DNA of 64,000 nucleotides from an uncultured Erythrobacter sp. (lineage in GTDB: Bacteria; Pseudomonadota; Alphaproteobacteria; Sphingomonadales; Sphingomonadaceae). This document shows positions 16,794 through 27,524 of the stretch, piece by piece. Made by a program: the position numbers and the translations under genes. Within the stretch, counting starts at the first letter, position 1. Each line of letters starts with the position of its first letter. Under the pieces are notes generated by a model. It was not told where the DNA came from. It did no database searches and worked only from the letters and a program-made list of their open reading frames with translations. The stretch lies in the NCBI GenBank assembly GCA_947502815.1, contig CANNBH010000001.1, positions 3,072,818 through 3,136,817 on the forward strand, read 5' to 3'.

Positions 16794-17782
16794 CCAAATT
16801 TTCAGTCCTCGACTTGGTCCCCGTTCGCGAAGGCGGCACGCTCAGCGAAGCCTTCGCTGCTGCCACTGGACTTGCGCAAAAGGCGGATGAGTTGGGGTGC
16901 GAAAGGTTTTGGGTGGCAGAACATCATGCGATGGAGGGGATAGCAGGCGGAGCCACATCAGTGGTCCTCGCCCATATTGGCAATGCGACCAACCGGATTC
17001 GGATCGGGTCGGGCGGGATCATGCTGCCCAACCACACGCCGTTCCAGATTGCCGAACAATTCGGGACGCTGGATGCGCTGTTTCCGGGACGGGTCGATCT
17101 GGGTCTTGGCCGGGCACCCGGAGCGGGGCCAGAATTGCAGCGCGCTTTGCGTAAGAATTTGCAGCAAGCATCAGAATATTTTCCCCAAGATGTCACTGAG
17201 CTGCGCGCGCTTCTTACCGGGGATGTTGAACTGCCCGTAACCGCAACACCGGGTTTGGGTGCAAAGGTCGAATTGTGGATGCTGGGTTCGAGCCTGTTTG
17301 GAGCGCAATTGGCGGCAAAGCTGGGCATGCCATACGCCTTTGCCGCGCATTTTGCGCCCGACCATTTGGATGCAGCGCTGGCTGTGTACCGGCGCGATTT
17401 TGAACCCTCTGCGGCTTTGGACAAACCCTATGTCATGGTAGCCATGAACGTCTTTGCGGCCGATACAGCCGAAGAAGCGCACATGTTGGCATCCAGCCAG
17501 CAACAAAGTTTTGTCGCGCTGCGCACCGGCAATCCGGGCAAATTGCCACCGCCCATTGCAGACTACACCGCGACGCTGCGCGCTCCCGCGCGGGCCATGC
17601 TGGACCATTTGGGCCAAGCCGCAGCGGTCGGCACAGCGCAGTCAGTGCGCGATGACATCGACGCTTTTGTAGAACGCACCGGAGCCGATGAGATCATTCT
17701 GTGCGGATCGACCTTCGATCCACAGGCGCGATTGCGCTCGCTTGAACTGACGATGGACGCCTGCGCTAAGGTCGCGGCCTAA
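16790..17782 (+). CDS. LLM-class flavin-dependent oxidoreductase (luciferase-like, MsnO8 type)
   Basis: The 330-residue protein has the luciferase-like TIM-barrel pattern: N-terminal FSVLDLVPVREGGT, then FWVAEHHAMEG, RIRIGSGGIMLPNHTP and the C-terminal ADEIILCGSTFD. Members use reduced FMN supplied by a reductase to oxidise diverse substrates, here unknown. The start overlaps the TPR stop by ATGA, so the hydrolase, TPR and oxidoreductase are probably one operon. A 179-bp gap with TATAAT at 17903-17908 separates it from the glutamate dehydrogenase gene. Confidence 0.88.
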   Translation: MTKFSVLDLVPVREGGTLSEAFAAATGLAQKADELGCERFWVAEHHAMEGIAGGATSVVLAHIGNATNRIRIGSGGIMLPNHTPFQIAEQFGTLDALFPGRVDLGLGRAPGAGPELQRALRKNLQQASEYFPQDVTELRALLTGDVELPVTATPGLGAKVELWMLGSSLFGAQLAAKLGMPYAFAAHFAPDHLDAALAVYRRDFEPSAALDKPYVMVAMNVFAADTAEEAHMLASSQQQSFVALRTGNPGKLPPPIADYTATLRAPARAMLDHLGQAAAVGTAQSVRDDIDAFVERTGADEIILCGSTFDPQARLRSLELTMDACAKVAA

Positions 17783-17961
17783 TACCCACGCTTATGACGG
17801 GTCTTAACGACCGCCCATAGAGGTCATAGGGGCCGATCCTGCTTGCGCCCTTGCGCTTATTTCCTGTATTGCCGCCAGCACGATAAAAATAACTCGGCAT
17901 AATATAATTACACCGCCGGATTCAGGTGGGCCGAGTGCAGGATGCCAGGAGCATACAGGCG

Positions 17962-20900
17962 ATGAGCGCGCAAACGGGAAAAGCAGCGGCAAAAAACACC
18001 GCAAAAACGCAAGACCTGCTCAAAGAGCTGAAAAAACATCTGAAGGCGGCGATCCTGCCCGGTGATGATCCGATGGATAGCGACTCTTTGGGGGATGCAG
18101 CGCGGTTCCTTCTCAGCGCGGCTGAAAAACGCGCGCCATCGCGCTCTGCCCTTAAAATCGAATCCGACACAGGCGAGCGCCGCCTGCGCATCGCCATCGT
18201 CAACGACGATATGCCGTTTCTGGTCGATTCAATCGCCGCCGCCATCACAGCGTCCGGCCTCAGCATTGATCAACTTATTCACCCGGTCGTCGCGATTGAG
18301 CGGGACAGAACCGGTCTGCTTACAGAGCTGTCGAAGAAAGGTGCTGCGGGCGCGGACGAATCGATGATTTACATCGAAACCCCGCGCATCGACGCGCGCC
18401 ATCGCCGCGAGCTTGCCGCGCAATTGCGCGTGATATTGGGAGATGTGCGCGCGGCCGTGAGCGATTGGCCCAAAATGCGTGAACATCTGGCCCAAGACGC
18501 CATCAGCATCGCGCCAACCAGCGGAGAAAGCGAAAGCGCCGCGCTGCTGCAATGGCTGAACAATGGCATGCTAACGCAGCTTGGCCACGTGACCCGAACA
18601 CGCTCTGGCGAAGAGCAAAACGCGCTGGGCATTTGCCGCAAAAGCGCACGCCAAATTCTGGCCGATGCCTCTTTTGATCGCGCGTTCAAATGGTTCGAAG
18701 AACCGGCACCCGGCGGGCATACACGCGACCTCTTGGTGATCAAAGCCAATCGCCTTTCGACCGTGCACCGCAGCGCGCCGCTCGATCTGTTTATCGTCCC
18801 TGTTCGTGAAGGCGGCGCGGTCACCGCGCTTTCCGTCCATGCCGGGGTCTGGACCAGCGCCGCTTTGGCGACGCCGCCGGGTGAAGTGCCGATGCTCCGC
18901 AAAGCTTTGAGCGATATCACCGATAGCCTCGGTTTCGATCCTGCTGGACATGCGGGCAAGGCATTGGTGCACGCGTTCACGTCGCTTCCGCACGATCTGC
19001 TGACGTCATTCACTACGCAGGATATGGAACGTTTGGCGACCACAATGATGAGCCTGGTGGATCGCCCCCGCCCGCGGCTCATCTTGGTTCAATCTGCGTT
19101 GGAGCGCCACGTCTTCGCATTTGTGTGGCTGCCGCGCGATTACTTGTCGACCGATGTGCGGCTGCAGATTCAAGACCTTTTGACACAAACGACCGGTGTC
19201 GATTTGCTCAGCTGGAGCCTTGAGGTTGAAGGCAGCACTTTGGCGATGCTGCAATTCCTGCTCGATTCGCGGGCCACCGGCCAAGTGCCTGATGCGGCCA
19301 AGATCGAAGGCGAGCTGATCGACCTCTTAAAAGGCTGGAACGAGGCGGTTGAGGCCCATCTGGCAAAGACCGATGAAAGCACTCGCGTGCCAGCCATCGC
19401 CCTTAAATATGCAAGCGCGTTTCCAGCCGGTTATCGCGCGCGATATGGCGCTTCGGAAGCCGCGCTCGACATCGTTCAAATGCGAGCAGTTGCCTTGAGT
19501 GACAACGTCGACGCGCGCGCCTGCCGCCTATACGCTTTGCCGCATGATCCTGTCGGTGATTTGCGGCTTAAGATTTACCACGCGACCGGTTCGATGCCGC
19601 TGTCTGACGCGGTTCCGGCGCTCGAAAACTTCGGCTTCCACGTGCTTGCCGAAATGCCGACCCGGCTTGATGATGGGGCATTGGGCACCATCCATGAATT
19701 CACGATCAATCTGCCCGATGGCACGGACGCAGAGGCCTTGCTCGGCCGCGCGGCGACAATCGAAACCGCCATCGCAGAGGTGCTGAACGGACAATCCGAA
19801 GACGACCCTTTCAACCGTTTGGTAGTGGGAACCGGGCTCGGCGCAAGCCAAGCGGTCTGGCTGCGCGCAATCTATCGCTATTTGCGCCAGACCGGCATGG
19901 GCTTCACCATTTACACCGTGGTCGATGCCTTGCGCCGCGCACCCGACGTGACACAGGCGATGATTGATCTGTTTGTGGCCCGTCATGACCCAAATTTCAA
20001 AGGCGGCAGAGAGGCAGCAATCGCCGCTGCAATCGCCGCGTTCGGGCGCGGCCTTGGCAAGGTCTCTGCGATCAATGACGACCGTTTGCTGAGGCTGTAT
20101 CGGGCGGTGATCGACGCGATCCTGCGCACCAATGCCTTTGCTCCTGCGGCAGAAGAGGCGCTTGCGTTCAAAATCGATTCCGACCTCGTTCCCAACCTGC
20201 CAAAGCCCGTGCCTTGGCGCGAGATATTCGTCTATTCGCGCCGAGTGGAAGGCATCCATTTGCGCTCTGGCTCGGTGGCTCGGGGCGGCCTGCGTTGGTC
20301 CGACCGACGCGACGATTTCCGCACGGAAATCCTTGGCCTGATGAAAGCGCAAAAGGTCAAAAACGCTGTGATCGTACCCAGCGGCGCAAAAGGTGGTTTT
20401 TACCCCAAGCAGCTTCCCTCGCCTGCGCTCGACCGCGATGCATGGGCCGCCGAAGGACAGGCGAGCTATGAGGTGTTTATCCGCACGCTGTTGTCCGTCA
20501 CTGACAACATCGTCGACGGCAAAGTGGTCCATCCAACCGGCGTGATCATCCACGACGGCGAAGACCCCTATTTCGTAGTCGCCGCCGACAAAGGAACCGC
20601 GCGCTTCTCTGACGTCGCCAATGGTATAGCAGAAAAGGCCGGTTTCTGGCTCGACGATGCTTTCGCCAGCGGCGGGTCGAACGGCTACGACCACAAGGCC
20701 ATGGGCATCACCGCCCGCGGCGCATGGGTCAGCGTGCAGCGCCATTTCCTCGAAATGGGCACAGACGTGCAGCGCGACAGCATCCGCGTTGCTGGCTGCG
20801 GCGATATGTCGGGCGATGTCTTTGGCAACGGCATGCTGCTGTCCAAAGCGATAAAATTGGTCGCCGCCTTTGATCACCGCCACATCTTCATCGATCCCGA

Positions 20901-22674
20901 CCCCGATCCGGCAGCAAGCTGGAAAGAGCGCAGCCGCCTGTTTGATTTGCCGCGATCCAGTTGGGAAGATTACAATTCGGACCTGATTTCGAAAGGCGGC
21001 GGAGTCTATTCGCGCGACCTGAAGCGCATCAAGCTTTCGAAGAAAGCACGCGAAATGCTGGGCATTGAAGGTAAGGAGATCGAGCCCGACGCTTTGGTGA
21101 GCGCGATTCTAAAAGCGCAGGTCGATCTCATTTGGTTTGGCGGGATTGGCACCTATATTAAGGCCGAAACCGAAAGTCATTTGGATGTCGGTGATCCAGC
21201 CAATGACGCTCTGCGGGTCAACGCGGGCGACGTGCGCGCCCGGGCCATTGGCGAAGGGGCCAATCTGGGCATCACGCAAGCTGGGCGCATCGCCTATTCG
21301 CTGCGCGGAGGGCGCATCAACACCGATTTCATCGACAATTCTGCCGGCGTCGACTGCTCAGACAATGAGGTCAACATCAAGATCGCTCTGGCTGCAGCAA
21401 CCCGCAGCGGGGCATTATCTGAAACGAAACGCAACAATTTGCTGGCGAAAATGACCGATGAGGTCGCCGAAATCGTGCTTGAGGATAACCGCCTTCAAGC
21501 GCTCGCGCTGTCGATTGCAGAGGCCGGGGGGCCTGATGCAACCGCATCCTTGATCCGGTTGATCGAACAGCTCGAAGAAATGGACGCGCTCGACCGCCGA
21601 ACAGAGGGGCTCGCCGATGCGGAAGCCTATGCACGGCGCGCGGCCGATGGGCACGGATTGACGCGGCCAGAGCTCGCGGTGCTGCTGTCTTCTGCCAAAT
21701 TGGCGTTGCAGAATGCGATTGAAGCGAGCGGATTGCCCGATGACCCTATGCTGATCAGCAATTTAACCGCCATGTTCCCTGCCCCGATGCAGAAAACATA
21801 TCAGACCCAGATCCTCGACCATCGCCTGCGCCGGGAATTGGTTGCGACCGATCTGGCCAACCGCATCGTCAACCGAATCGGTCTGATCCACGCCTTTGAA
21901 TTACCGGAAGAAGAAGGCGTTGGCTTGGCCGATGTCGCCGCAGCGTTCATTGTGGTTGAGCGATTGTTCAATCTTAAGGTGCTCTGGCACGACATCGATG
22001 CCCACCAGATGAGTGAAACCGCGCGGCTCTTTCTGCTTGATCGATTGGCGGCAGCGGTCGGCAATCTGATGTCGGATGTGCTGCGCACAGCGGCAGGCCG
22101 CGTCGAAGCCAGCGCCATGGTTGAAACATTGAGCGGCGGTGTCTCTGCTCTTGCCAAAGCGCGAGGAGATTTGATCTCAGGCGAAACGCGCGAACGCTCC
22201 AGCGCGCTGCGCGCTGAATTTGTCGAACAAGGCACGCCCGATGTTCTCGCCAATCGGGTTGCGGCTTTGTTTGATTATGATGGGTCCATTGGCCTTGCTC
22301 AGCTTGCACTGTCGACCAACTCTGATCCGGAACAATTGACCCGCGCTTTCACCGATATTGGCGAACGCATCGGGCTGGATTGGGCCCAAGGAACCGCAGC
22401 GCATATGTCGCCTTCTGACATTTGGGAACGGCTCTTGGTTGATGGTCTGGCCCGCGATTTTCAGCATATGCGACTCGATTTTCTGCGTCGGCTCATGCGG
22501 CGCAAAGCGGGCAAAGATGACCCGCAAGGTGCCATTGCGAACTGGTCAAAGCAGAACGACGTGGCCGTCACCCAGTTCAAAGCGATGGTCGCCCGCGCAC
22601 AGGCGCAACCCCCCGTCGCGCCGGCAATGTTGGCACAAATCGCAAGCCAAGCGCGCAATTTGCTGGATCGATAG
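17962..22674 (+). CDS. NAD-specific glutamate dehydrogenase, large (about 180 kDa) type
   Basis: The 1570-residue enzyme interconverts glutamate and 2-oxoglutarate plus ammonia, mainly in the catabolic direction. Long ACT-like regulatory segments occupy the first ~650 residues; the catalytic core follows with RWSDRRDDFRTEILGLMKAQ, the lysine-bearing PSGAKGGFYPK, a GCGDMSGDVFGNGML stretch and GEGANLGITQAGR. Length matches the L_180 class of Streptomyces, Pseudomonas and Caulobacter. The start MSAQTGKAAAKN at 17962 has AGGAG 11 nt upstream; an ATG at 17926 is less likely. It stands alone, with 51 nt to the ferredoxin reductase gene. Confidence 0.95.
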   Translation: MSAQTGKAAAKNTAKTQDLLKELKKHLKAAILPGDDPMDSDSLGDAARFLLSAAEKRAPSRSALKIESDTGERRLRIAIVNDDMPFLVDSIAAAITASGLSIDQLIHPVVAIERDRTGLLTELSKKGAAGADESMIYIETPRIDARHRRELAAQLRVILGDVRAAVSDWPKMREHLAQDAISIAPTSGESESAALLQWLNNGMLTQLGHVTRTRSGEEQNALGICRKSARQILADASFDRAFKWFEEPAPGGHTRDLLVIKANRLSTVHRSAPLDLFIVPVREGGAVTALSVHAGVWTSAALATPPGEVPMLRKALSDITDSLGFDPAGHAGKALVHAFTSLPHDLLTSFTTQDMERLATTMMSLVDRPRPRLILVQSALERHVFAFVWLPRDYLSTDVRLQIQDLLTQTTGVDLLSWSLEVEGSTLAMLQFLLDSRATGQVPDAAKIEGELIDLLKGWNEAVEAHLAKTDESTRVPAIALKYASAFPAGYRARYGASEAALDIVQMRAVALSDNVDARACRLYALPHDPVGDLRLKIYHATGSMPLSDAVPALENFGFHVLAEMPTRLDDGALGTIHEFTINLPDGTDAEALLGRAATIETAIAEVLNGQSEDDPFNRLVVGTGLGASQAVWLRAIYRYLRQTGMGFTIYTVVDALRRAPDVTQAMIDLFVARHDPNFKGGREAAIAAAIAAFGRGLGKVSAINDDRLLRLYRAVIDAILRTNAFAPAAEEALAFKIDSDLVPNLPKPVPWREIFVYSRRVEGIHLRSGSVARGGLRWSDRRDDFRTEILGLMKAQKVKNAVIVPSGAKGGFYPKQLPSPALDRDAWAAEGQASYEVFIRTLLSVTDNIVDGKVVHPTGVIIHDGEDPYFVVAADKGTARFSDVANGIAEKAGFWLDDAFASGGSNGYDHKAMGITARGAWVSVQRHFLEMGTDVQRDSIRVAGCGDMSGDVFGNGMLLSKAIKLVAAFDHRHIFIDPDPDPAASWKERSRLFDLPRSSWEDYNSDLISKGGGVYSRDLKRIKLSKKAREMLGIEGKEIEPDALVSAILKAQVDLIWFGGIGTYIKAETESHLDVGDPANDALRVNAGDVRARAIGEGANLGITQAGRIAYSLRGGRINTDFIDNSAGVDCSDNEVNIKIALAAATRSGALSETKRNNLLAKMTDEVAEIVLEDNRLQALALSIAEAGGPDATASLIRLIEQLEEMDALDRRTEGLADAEAYARRAADGHGLTRPELAVLLSSAKLALQNAIEASGLPDDPMLISNLTAMFPAPMQKTYQTQILDHRLRRELVATDLANRIVNRIGLIHAFELPEEEGVGLADVAAAFIVVERLFNLKVLWHDIDAHQMSETARLFLLDRLAAAVGNLMSDVLRTAAGRVEASAMVETLSGGVSALAKARGDLISGETRERSSALRAEFVEQGTPDVLANRVAALFDYDGSIGLAQLALSTNSDPEQLTRAFTDIGERIGLDWAQGTAAHMSPSDIWERLLVDGLARDFQHMRLDFLRRLMRRKAGKDDPQGAIANWSKQNDVAVTQFKAMVARAQAQPPVAPAMLAQIASQARNLLDR

Positions 22675-22725
22675 GAACCCCTTGCCGCTTGACGTGCGCA
22701 GAGTTTTTCGGAAAGCCTGCTCGCT

Positions 22726-23976
22726 ATGAATGGACAAGGAACATCATCATCTTCGGCTGATGTCGTAATTGTTGGAACCGGCCATGGCGCGGCCCAGGCC
22801 GCCATCGCTTTGCGGCAAAAGGGGCACGAGGGCACGATCATGATGATCGGGCGCGATTCTGTGCCCCCTTACGAACGCCCGCCGTTGTCCAAAGAATATC
22901 TTGCCGGTGACAAGAGCTTTGAGCGGATCATGATCCGTCCCGAGGCCTTTTGGGCCGATAAAGGAGTCGAACTGCGCATGGGCAGCGGCGTCAGCGCGAT
23001 CGACTGGATGGCGCACACACTGACGCTGAGTGATGGAAGCGAGATCGGCTATCGCAAGTTGATTTGGGCGGGCGGCGCCGATCCGCGGCGGCTCAGCCTG
23101 CCCGGCGCAAACCTAAAAGGCATCCACTACGTCCGCGATAAAAGCGATGCCGATGCGATGATGGCGGCGTTGGAAGCGGGCGCAAAGCGCGCGGTTGTGA
23201 TCGGCGGCGGCTATATCGGGTTGGAAGCGGCTGCGGTTCTGCGCAAGCTTGGTTGTGAAGTGACCGTCCTGGAAATGCAGGACCGCGTTTTGGCGCGCGT
23301 TGCGGGCGAAGAATTGTCGCGCTTTTATGAGGACGAGCACCGCAGACAGGGCGTCGATATTCAGGTCTCTCAAGGCGTTGCTGCTGTGCAGGGCGAGGAT
23401 GGCTCTGTTACCGGAGTCGAACTGACAAATGGAGACGTGCTCCATTGCGACATGGTGATTGTCGGCATCGGAATTGTCCCTGCGGTTGCACCCTTGATCG
23501 CAGCGGGTGCCGCAGGATCAAATGGCGTCGACGTGGATGTTTTTTGCCGCACCACCTTGGATGACATCTATGCCATTGGCGATTGCGCAGCGCATGCAAA
23601 TCCATTCGCCGACAGCGCCATTATCCGACTGGAATCGGTGCAGAACGCCAACGACATGGCGAACACCACCGCGCGTGCCATTATGGGCGACAAAGAGCCG
23701 TATCATGCGCTTCCGTGGTTTTGGTCAAACCAATATGATCTGAAACTTCAGACCGCAGGCCTGAATATTGGCTATGATCAAACTGTTTTGCGCGGCGATC
23801 CAGAAACGCGCAAATTCACCGTGGTCTATATGAAAGAAGGTCGGCCAATCGCCTTTGACTGCGTGAACGCGATGAAGGATTACGTACAAGGGCGAAAAAT
23901 GCTCGAAAAAGGTTCTGAGAAGATTGATCCGGCTCTGCTGGCTGACACGGAAATTCCGCTCAAAGACCTGCTTTAA
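22726..23976 (+). CDS. Ferredoxin reductase, putidaredoxin-reductase-like flavoprotein
   Basis: The 416-residue NAD(P)H-dependent FAD enzyme has an N-terminal FAD fold ([17 protein letters not shown]), the [16 protein letters not shown] motif typical of ferredoxin/rubredoxin reductases of P450 and dioxygenase chains, an NAD fold ([15 protein letters not shown]) and the second FAD motif [10 protein letters not shown]. It would pass electrons to a [2Fe-2S] ferredoxin. A CYP153-type P450 lies 3.6 kb downstream but no ferredoxin gene is in the window, so that partnership is plausible rather than shown. It overlaps the convergent queG stop by 4 nt. Confidence 0.93.
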   Translation: MNGQGTSSSSADVVIVGTGHGAAQAAIALRQKGHEGTIMMIGRDSVPPYERPPLSKEYLAGDKSFERIMIRPEAFWADKGVELRMGSGVSAIDWMAHTLTLSDGSEIGYRKLIWAGGADPRRLSLPGANLKGIHYVRDKSDADAMMAALEAGAKRAVVIGGGYIGLEAAAVLRKLGCEVTVLEMQDRVLARVAGEELSRFYEDEHRRQGVDIQVSQGVAAVQGEDGSVTGVELTNGDVLHCDMVIVGIGIVPAVAPLIAAGAAGSNGVDVDVFCRTTLDDIYAIGDCAAHANPFADSAIIRLESVQNANDMANTTARAIMGDKEPYHALPWFWSNQYDLKLQTAGLNIGYDQTVLRGDPETRKFTVVYMKEGRPIAFDCVNAMKDYVQGRKMLEKGSEKIDPALLADTEIPLKDLL

Positions 23977-25028
23977 CCCGCCAGCTTTTTCATCGCCCAA
24001 TGCGCGGCATCGCTGACCGCTGAATCGGGATCATTGCGCAGCGTTTCAACAATGCCGATCAGCTCACCAGCGCCGCTGTTGCCGGCGGCATACAGGCAAT
24101 TGCGGACAAAACGGTCACGCCCGATCCGCTTGATCGGTGATCCTGAAAACAGCGCACGAAACCCGGCATCATCCAGCGTCAACAGTTCTGCAAGGCGCGG
24201 CGCGGTCAATTCGGCGCGCGGCAAAAATTCGCTCGCCGCATAGGCTTCGCTGGCGAACTTGTTCCACGGACAAACCGCCAGACAATCGTCGCAGCCATAG
24301 ATCCTGTTGCCCAACGCTGCGCGAAATTCCTCTGCGATCGGTCCTTTGTGCTCAATGGTCAGATAAGAAATGCACCGCCGCGCATCCAGCCGGTATGGCG
24401 CGGGAAAGGCATTGGTCGGACACACATCCAGGCACGCCCGGCATGACCCGCATTGATCCCGGTGCCCCTCAGCTGGCGTCAGGTCGAGTGTGGTGTAAAT
24501 TGCGCCTAGGAACAGCCAGCTGCCGTGATCCGGGCTGACAAGGTTGGTGTGCTTACCCTGCCAACCAATTCCGGATGCTTCGCCTAGGGGTTTTTCCATC
24601 ACCGGCGCGGTGTCGACAAAGACTTTGACGTCCGCCCCCGGCTCCTGTGCGACCAACCACCGGGCCAGTGCTTTCAGACGCCTTTTCACCACATCGTGAT
24701 AATCGCGGCCTTGCGCGTAAACGGAAATGCGGGCCCGGTCGTGCACCTCATCCAAAGCCATTGGATCATTGGCCGGGGCGTAGCTCATGCCCAAAGCGAT
24801 CACACTGCGCGCATCGGGCCACAATCCTTGCGGAGACCGCCTGTGTTTGAGCCGCGCCTCCATCCACTCCATCGAGCCGTGATTGCCCTCACCCAGCCAT
24901 TCTTCCAGCCGCGCGCTGCGCACCGGATCCTCCGCCGCGCTCGCAAAACCGCACGCAGCAAAGCCCAGCGATCGGGCCTCACGCGCAATCCGTTCAGTTA
25001 GGTCAATTGTCACCGCAGTGTTAACCAT
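23973..25028 (-). CDS. queG: Epoxyqueuosine reductase
   Basis: The 351-residue cobalamin-dependent enzyme carries out the last step of queuosine synthesis in tRNA, reducing epoxyqueuosine. Two [4Fe-4S] cluster motifs are visible, [16 protein letters not shown] and [13 protein letters not shown], after the DUF1730-type N-terminal domain; the C-terminal ~60 residues resemble a HEAT-like repeat ([16 protein letters not shown]). The start at 25028 gives [15 protein letters not shown]. The gene is convergent with the ferredoxin reductase, sharing TTAA at the stops, and divergent from the ABC ATPase across only 46 bp. Confidence 0.94.
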   Translation of the reverse strand: MVNTAVTIDLTERIAREARSLGFAACGFASAAEDPVRSARLEEWLGEGNHGSMEWMEARLKHRRSPQGLWPDARSVIALGMSYAPANDPMALDEVHDRARISVYAQGRDYHDVVKRRLKALARWLVAQEPGADVKVFVDTAPVMEKPLGEASGIGWQGKHTNLVSPDHGSWLFLGAIYTTLDLTPAEGHRDQCGSCRACLDVCPTNAFPAPYRLDARRCISYLTIEHKGPIAEEFRAALGNRIYGCDDCLAVCPWNKFASEAYAASEFLPRAELTAPRLAELLTLDDAGFRALFSGSPIKRIGRDRFVRNCLYAAGNSGAGELIGIVETLRNDPDSAVSDAAHWAMKKLAG

Positions 25029-25074
25029 GCTTGGGGTTACTCCCGTTTAGTCTCACACATTAACCCTTGCATGC

Positions 25075-26100
25075 ATGGATATGGCCGTAAGCGATCGAGC
25101 GATGATGAGCAATTCTAGTGCGTCTGTTGGGGATGAGGGATTAACCCTCACGCCGCCAGACCCAAGACCTTTGGCGATTGAGGCCCGCGGGCTTGTTAAA
25201 AGCTTTGACGGCACGCGCGCGGTGGACGGCGTGGATATTTCTGTGCCTGAAGGTGCAATCTACGGCATTCTTGGCCCCAATGGCGCAGGCAAAACGACCA
25301 GCTTGCGCATGTTGCTGGGTATTATTGACCCTGACGAAGGGGTCCGGCGCGTGTTTGGCCATGATCGCCCGCACGATATCGGGCGGCTCATTGGCTATTT
25401 GCCCGAAGAGCGCGGGCTGTACCCTGCGATGAAGAGCATCGAAGCCATCGCCTTTATGGGCGCGCTGCGCGGACTGCCTTTGGCCGAAGGGCGCAAGCGG
25501 GGTCTGGAATTGCTCGAACGCCACGATCTGCTTAACGCAGCCGACCGGACCATTCGTCAGCTTTCCAAAGGCATGGCGCAGACCGTGCAATTGCTCGGCA
25601 CGCTGGTGCACCGCCCGCGTTTGGTTGTGCTGGATGAACCGTTTTCCGGACTGGATGCGATCAATCAGGGCAAGCTTGAAGCGATGATTCGCAGTCTGGC
25701 CGATGAAGGCGTCACTGTGATTTTCTCAACCCATGTCATCCACCATGCCGAGCGGCTTTGCGAAGGCGTAGCGATTATTGCAGGGGGCAAAGTGCCCTAT
25801 GCTGGCAGCGTCGAAGCCGCCCGCGACCGCATCCCCGCGCAAGTGCGTTTGGAAACGCGGATGCGCGAAGGCGATTGGACCAAAGCCTTGCCCAAAGACA
25901 CGCGGCGCGAAGGCGATTTCTTCTTTTTCCCCTTGCCCGAAGCGGGCGTCGAACCATTGCTGCGCCAATTGATCGAAGGCGAGGCCGGCATTCTGTCGCT
26001 CTCGATTGAGCGCGCGGGCCTGCACGATGCCTTTGTCTCGATTGCAGGAGAAGCGGCTGCCCGGCAGCTCGAACTGGACGCCGCGGGAGGCAAAGCATGA
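25075..26100 (+). CDS. ABC transporter ATP-binding protein (ABC-2/NatA type)
   Basis: The 341-residue ATPase shows Walker A GPNGAGKTT, signature QLSKGMAQTVQLLG (LSKGM in place of LSGGQ), Walker B LVVLDEPFSGLD and H-loop STHVIHHAE. The C-terminal ~110 residues form the DUF4162-like extension seen in NatA-type exporters. With the permease that overlaps it by ATGA it makes an exporter; the substrate (ions, drug or lipid) is not evident. The exact start is unsure: ATG 25075 lacks a Shine-Dalgarno and ATG codons at 25102 and 25105 are alternatives. Confidence 0.9.
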   Translation: MDMAVSDRAMMSNSSASVGDEGLTLTPPDPRPLAIEARGLVKSFDGTRAVDGVDISVPEGAIYGILGPNGAGKTTSLRMLLGIIDPDEGVRRVFGHDRPHDIGRLIGYLPEERGLYPAMKSIEAIAFMGALRGLPLAEGRKRGLELLERHDLLNAADRTIRQLSKGMAQTVQLLGTLVHRPRLVVLDEPFSGLDAINQGKLEAMIRSLADEGVTVIFSTHVIHHAERLCEGVAIIAGGKVPYAGSVEAARDRIPAQVRLETRMREGDWTKALPKDTRREGDFFFFPLPEAGVEPLLRQLIEGEAGILSLSIERAGLHDAFVSIAGEAAARQLELDAAGGKA

Positions 26101-27425
26101 CCCATCCACACAACGATGCGCATTGGGCCGACCTCGATGCCAAACCGCGCCTTTCCCGTTTGGAGGCCGCATGGGTGATTGCCCGGCGTGACTTTGTCGC
26201 CGTACTATTCAGCCGCGCATTTCTTTTCTTTCTGGTCGGACCGCTGTTTCCGGTGCTCGTGGGCGGACTTGCCGGGAGCATCGGCAGCCAAGTCACCAAG
26301 GAAACTTCCGTGGTCGAAGTTGGCCTCGCCATGAGCGCGCAAGACAACGCCGCGATGATGGATGCACGCGATCAGCTCGCGCCGCATTTGCGCGGCGCGG
26401 TGCCATCTTTGCGCGAAGTGCCAGAGGCCGCGGGCAATGCCGATTTCGACGCTCGCGCCTATATGGAAGCGCGGCGCGGCAATTACGCTGCGATTGTCAC
26501 CGGCACTCCCGCAGCGCCCGAAGTGATTGGGACAGACCGGCAAGCGCGGCGCTGGCAAGGCCCGGTTGAAATTATCGCAGCCAATGTGACCGCCACGGCG
26601 CCTCTCACCATCCCGAACGCAACCCGCCAGACGGTGGCCTCCAGCGCTGCATCGGAACGGTCAAACCGCATCCGCACGGCACAGGCCGCGCAAATGGTGA
26701 TGTTCCTTCTCACCATGCTGCTCGCCGGGATGGTCCTCTCCAATCTGGCAGAGGAAAAAGGCAATAAGATCATCGAGATTCTCGCTGCTGCCATCCCGAT
26801 GGATTCGGTCTTTATGGGCAAACTGTTTGCGATGCTGGGTGTGTCATTTGTCGGGATCGCCGTTTGGGGCACACTTGGCTGGGGTTTCTGGACCATTGCC
26901 GAACAAGGCGTCGTCACCGTAACTCAAACCGATTTTAGGAATTTGCCAGGTCCGGCGGTTGGATGGCCGATCTTTATTACGCTCGGCATTGCCTATTTCT
27001 CCATGGCCTATCTGTTGCTCGGCTCTTTGTTCCTGACCATTGGAGCGATGGCCAACACGGTGCGCGAAGTGCAGACGCTTTCGATGCCGGTCACAATGCT
27101 GCAGCTGATGGTGTTCTTCCTCGCCGCAGCGACATTGACCGATGCGGGTTCCAACCTTGAGATCTTGGCTGTGCTGTTCCCGCTATCATCGCCCTTTGCC
27201 ATGCTGGCGCGTGCCGCGCTTGAAGAGACAATGTGGATCCATGCGGCTGCCCTTGTTTGGCAGGCCGTGTGGGTGGCCCTGCTTGTCAAAGGCGGGTCGA
27301 TGTTGTTCCGCAAACGCGTGATGAAATCGGGCGGAGCCGGTCACGATAAGAAAAAGCGCCGCTGGGGCTGGGCTCGCAAAATGGACCAATCCGGTTTGGG
27401 ACGCGCACCCGAACCCGCGGAATAG
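26097..27425 (+). CDS. ABC-2 type transporter permease (NatB-like)
   Basis: The 442-residue membrane protein has one N-terminal membrane segment (about residues 40-60), an extracytoplasmic region of about 150 residues, and a C-terminal block of five to six segments beginning QMVMFLLTMLLAGMVLSNLA followed by the EEKGNKIIEIL motif diagnostic of ABC-2/NatB permeases. The ATGA overlap with the ATPase gene shows the pair is co-translated. The cytoplasmic C-terminus is basic (KKKRRWGW). Function: export driven by the adjacent ATPase. Confidence 0.9.
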   Translation: MTHPHNDAHWADLDAKPRLSRLEAAWVIARRDFVAVLFSRAFLFFLVGPLFPVLVGGLAGSIGSQVTKETSVVEVGLAMSAQDNAAMMDARDQLAPHLRGAVPSLREVPEAAGNADFDARAYMEARRGNYAAIVTGTPAAPEVIGTDRQARRWQGPVEIIAANVTATAPLTIPNATRQTVASSAASERSNRIRTAQAAQMVMFLLTMLLAGMVLSNLAEEKGNKIIEILAAAIPMDSVFMGKLFAMLGVSFVGIAVWGTLGWGFWTIAEQGVVTVTQTDFRNLPGPAVGWPIFITLGIAYFSMAYLLLGSLFLTIGAMANTVREVQTLSMPVTMLQLMVFFLAAATLTDAGSNLEILAVLFPLSSPFAMLARAALEETMWIHAAALVWQAVWVALLVKGGSMLFRKRVMKSGGAGHDKKKRRWGWARKMDQSGLGRAPEPAE

Positions 27426-27446
27426 GTCGCAAAAGGCAACCCGTAT

Positions 27447-27460
27447 TGACATCACTGTCA
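27447..27460 (+). promoter_or_regulatory. Palindrome upstream of the P450 gene, candidate TetR-type operator
   Basis: TGACATCACTGTCA is a perfect inverted repeat (5-bp arms, 4-nt centre) with the look of TetR/AcrR half sites. Its left arm forms part of TTGACA (27446-27451), a -35 candidate; TACAAT follows 21 nt later, which is a long spacer. No TetR gene is in the window, so the regulator would act in trans. Confidence 0.45.
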
Positions 27461-27483
27461 GTTAAGGCAGGGTACAATACGGA

Positions 27484-27524
27484 AGGAGAGGTTGTTGAGG
27501 CGGCGCAAAGCCGTGACCTCTCCT
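27484..27524 (+). promoter_or_regulatory. Inverted repeat in the P450 5' leader
   Basis: AGGAGAGGT (27484-27492) and ACCTCTCCT (27516-27524) are perfect 9-bp arms; inside them CGGC (27501-27504) and GCCG (27510-27513) form a second stem. The outer 3' arm abuts the AAGGAG ribosome binding site (27525-27530). The left arm is itself AGGAG-like. The leader RNA can fold into a hairpin right next to the translation start region. Confidence 0.5.

Noticed and set aside
19528..20883. 451-codon open frame antisense to the glutamate dehydrogenase
   Set aside because: It overlaps the conserved catalytic core on the other strand and its protein is low in family features; no independent start signal.
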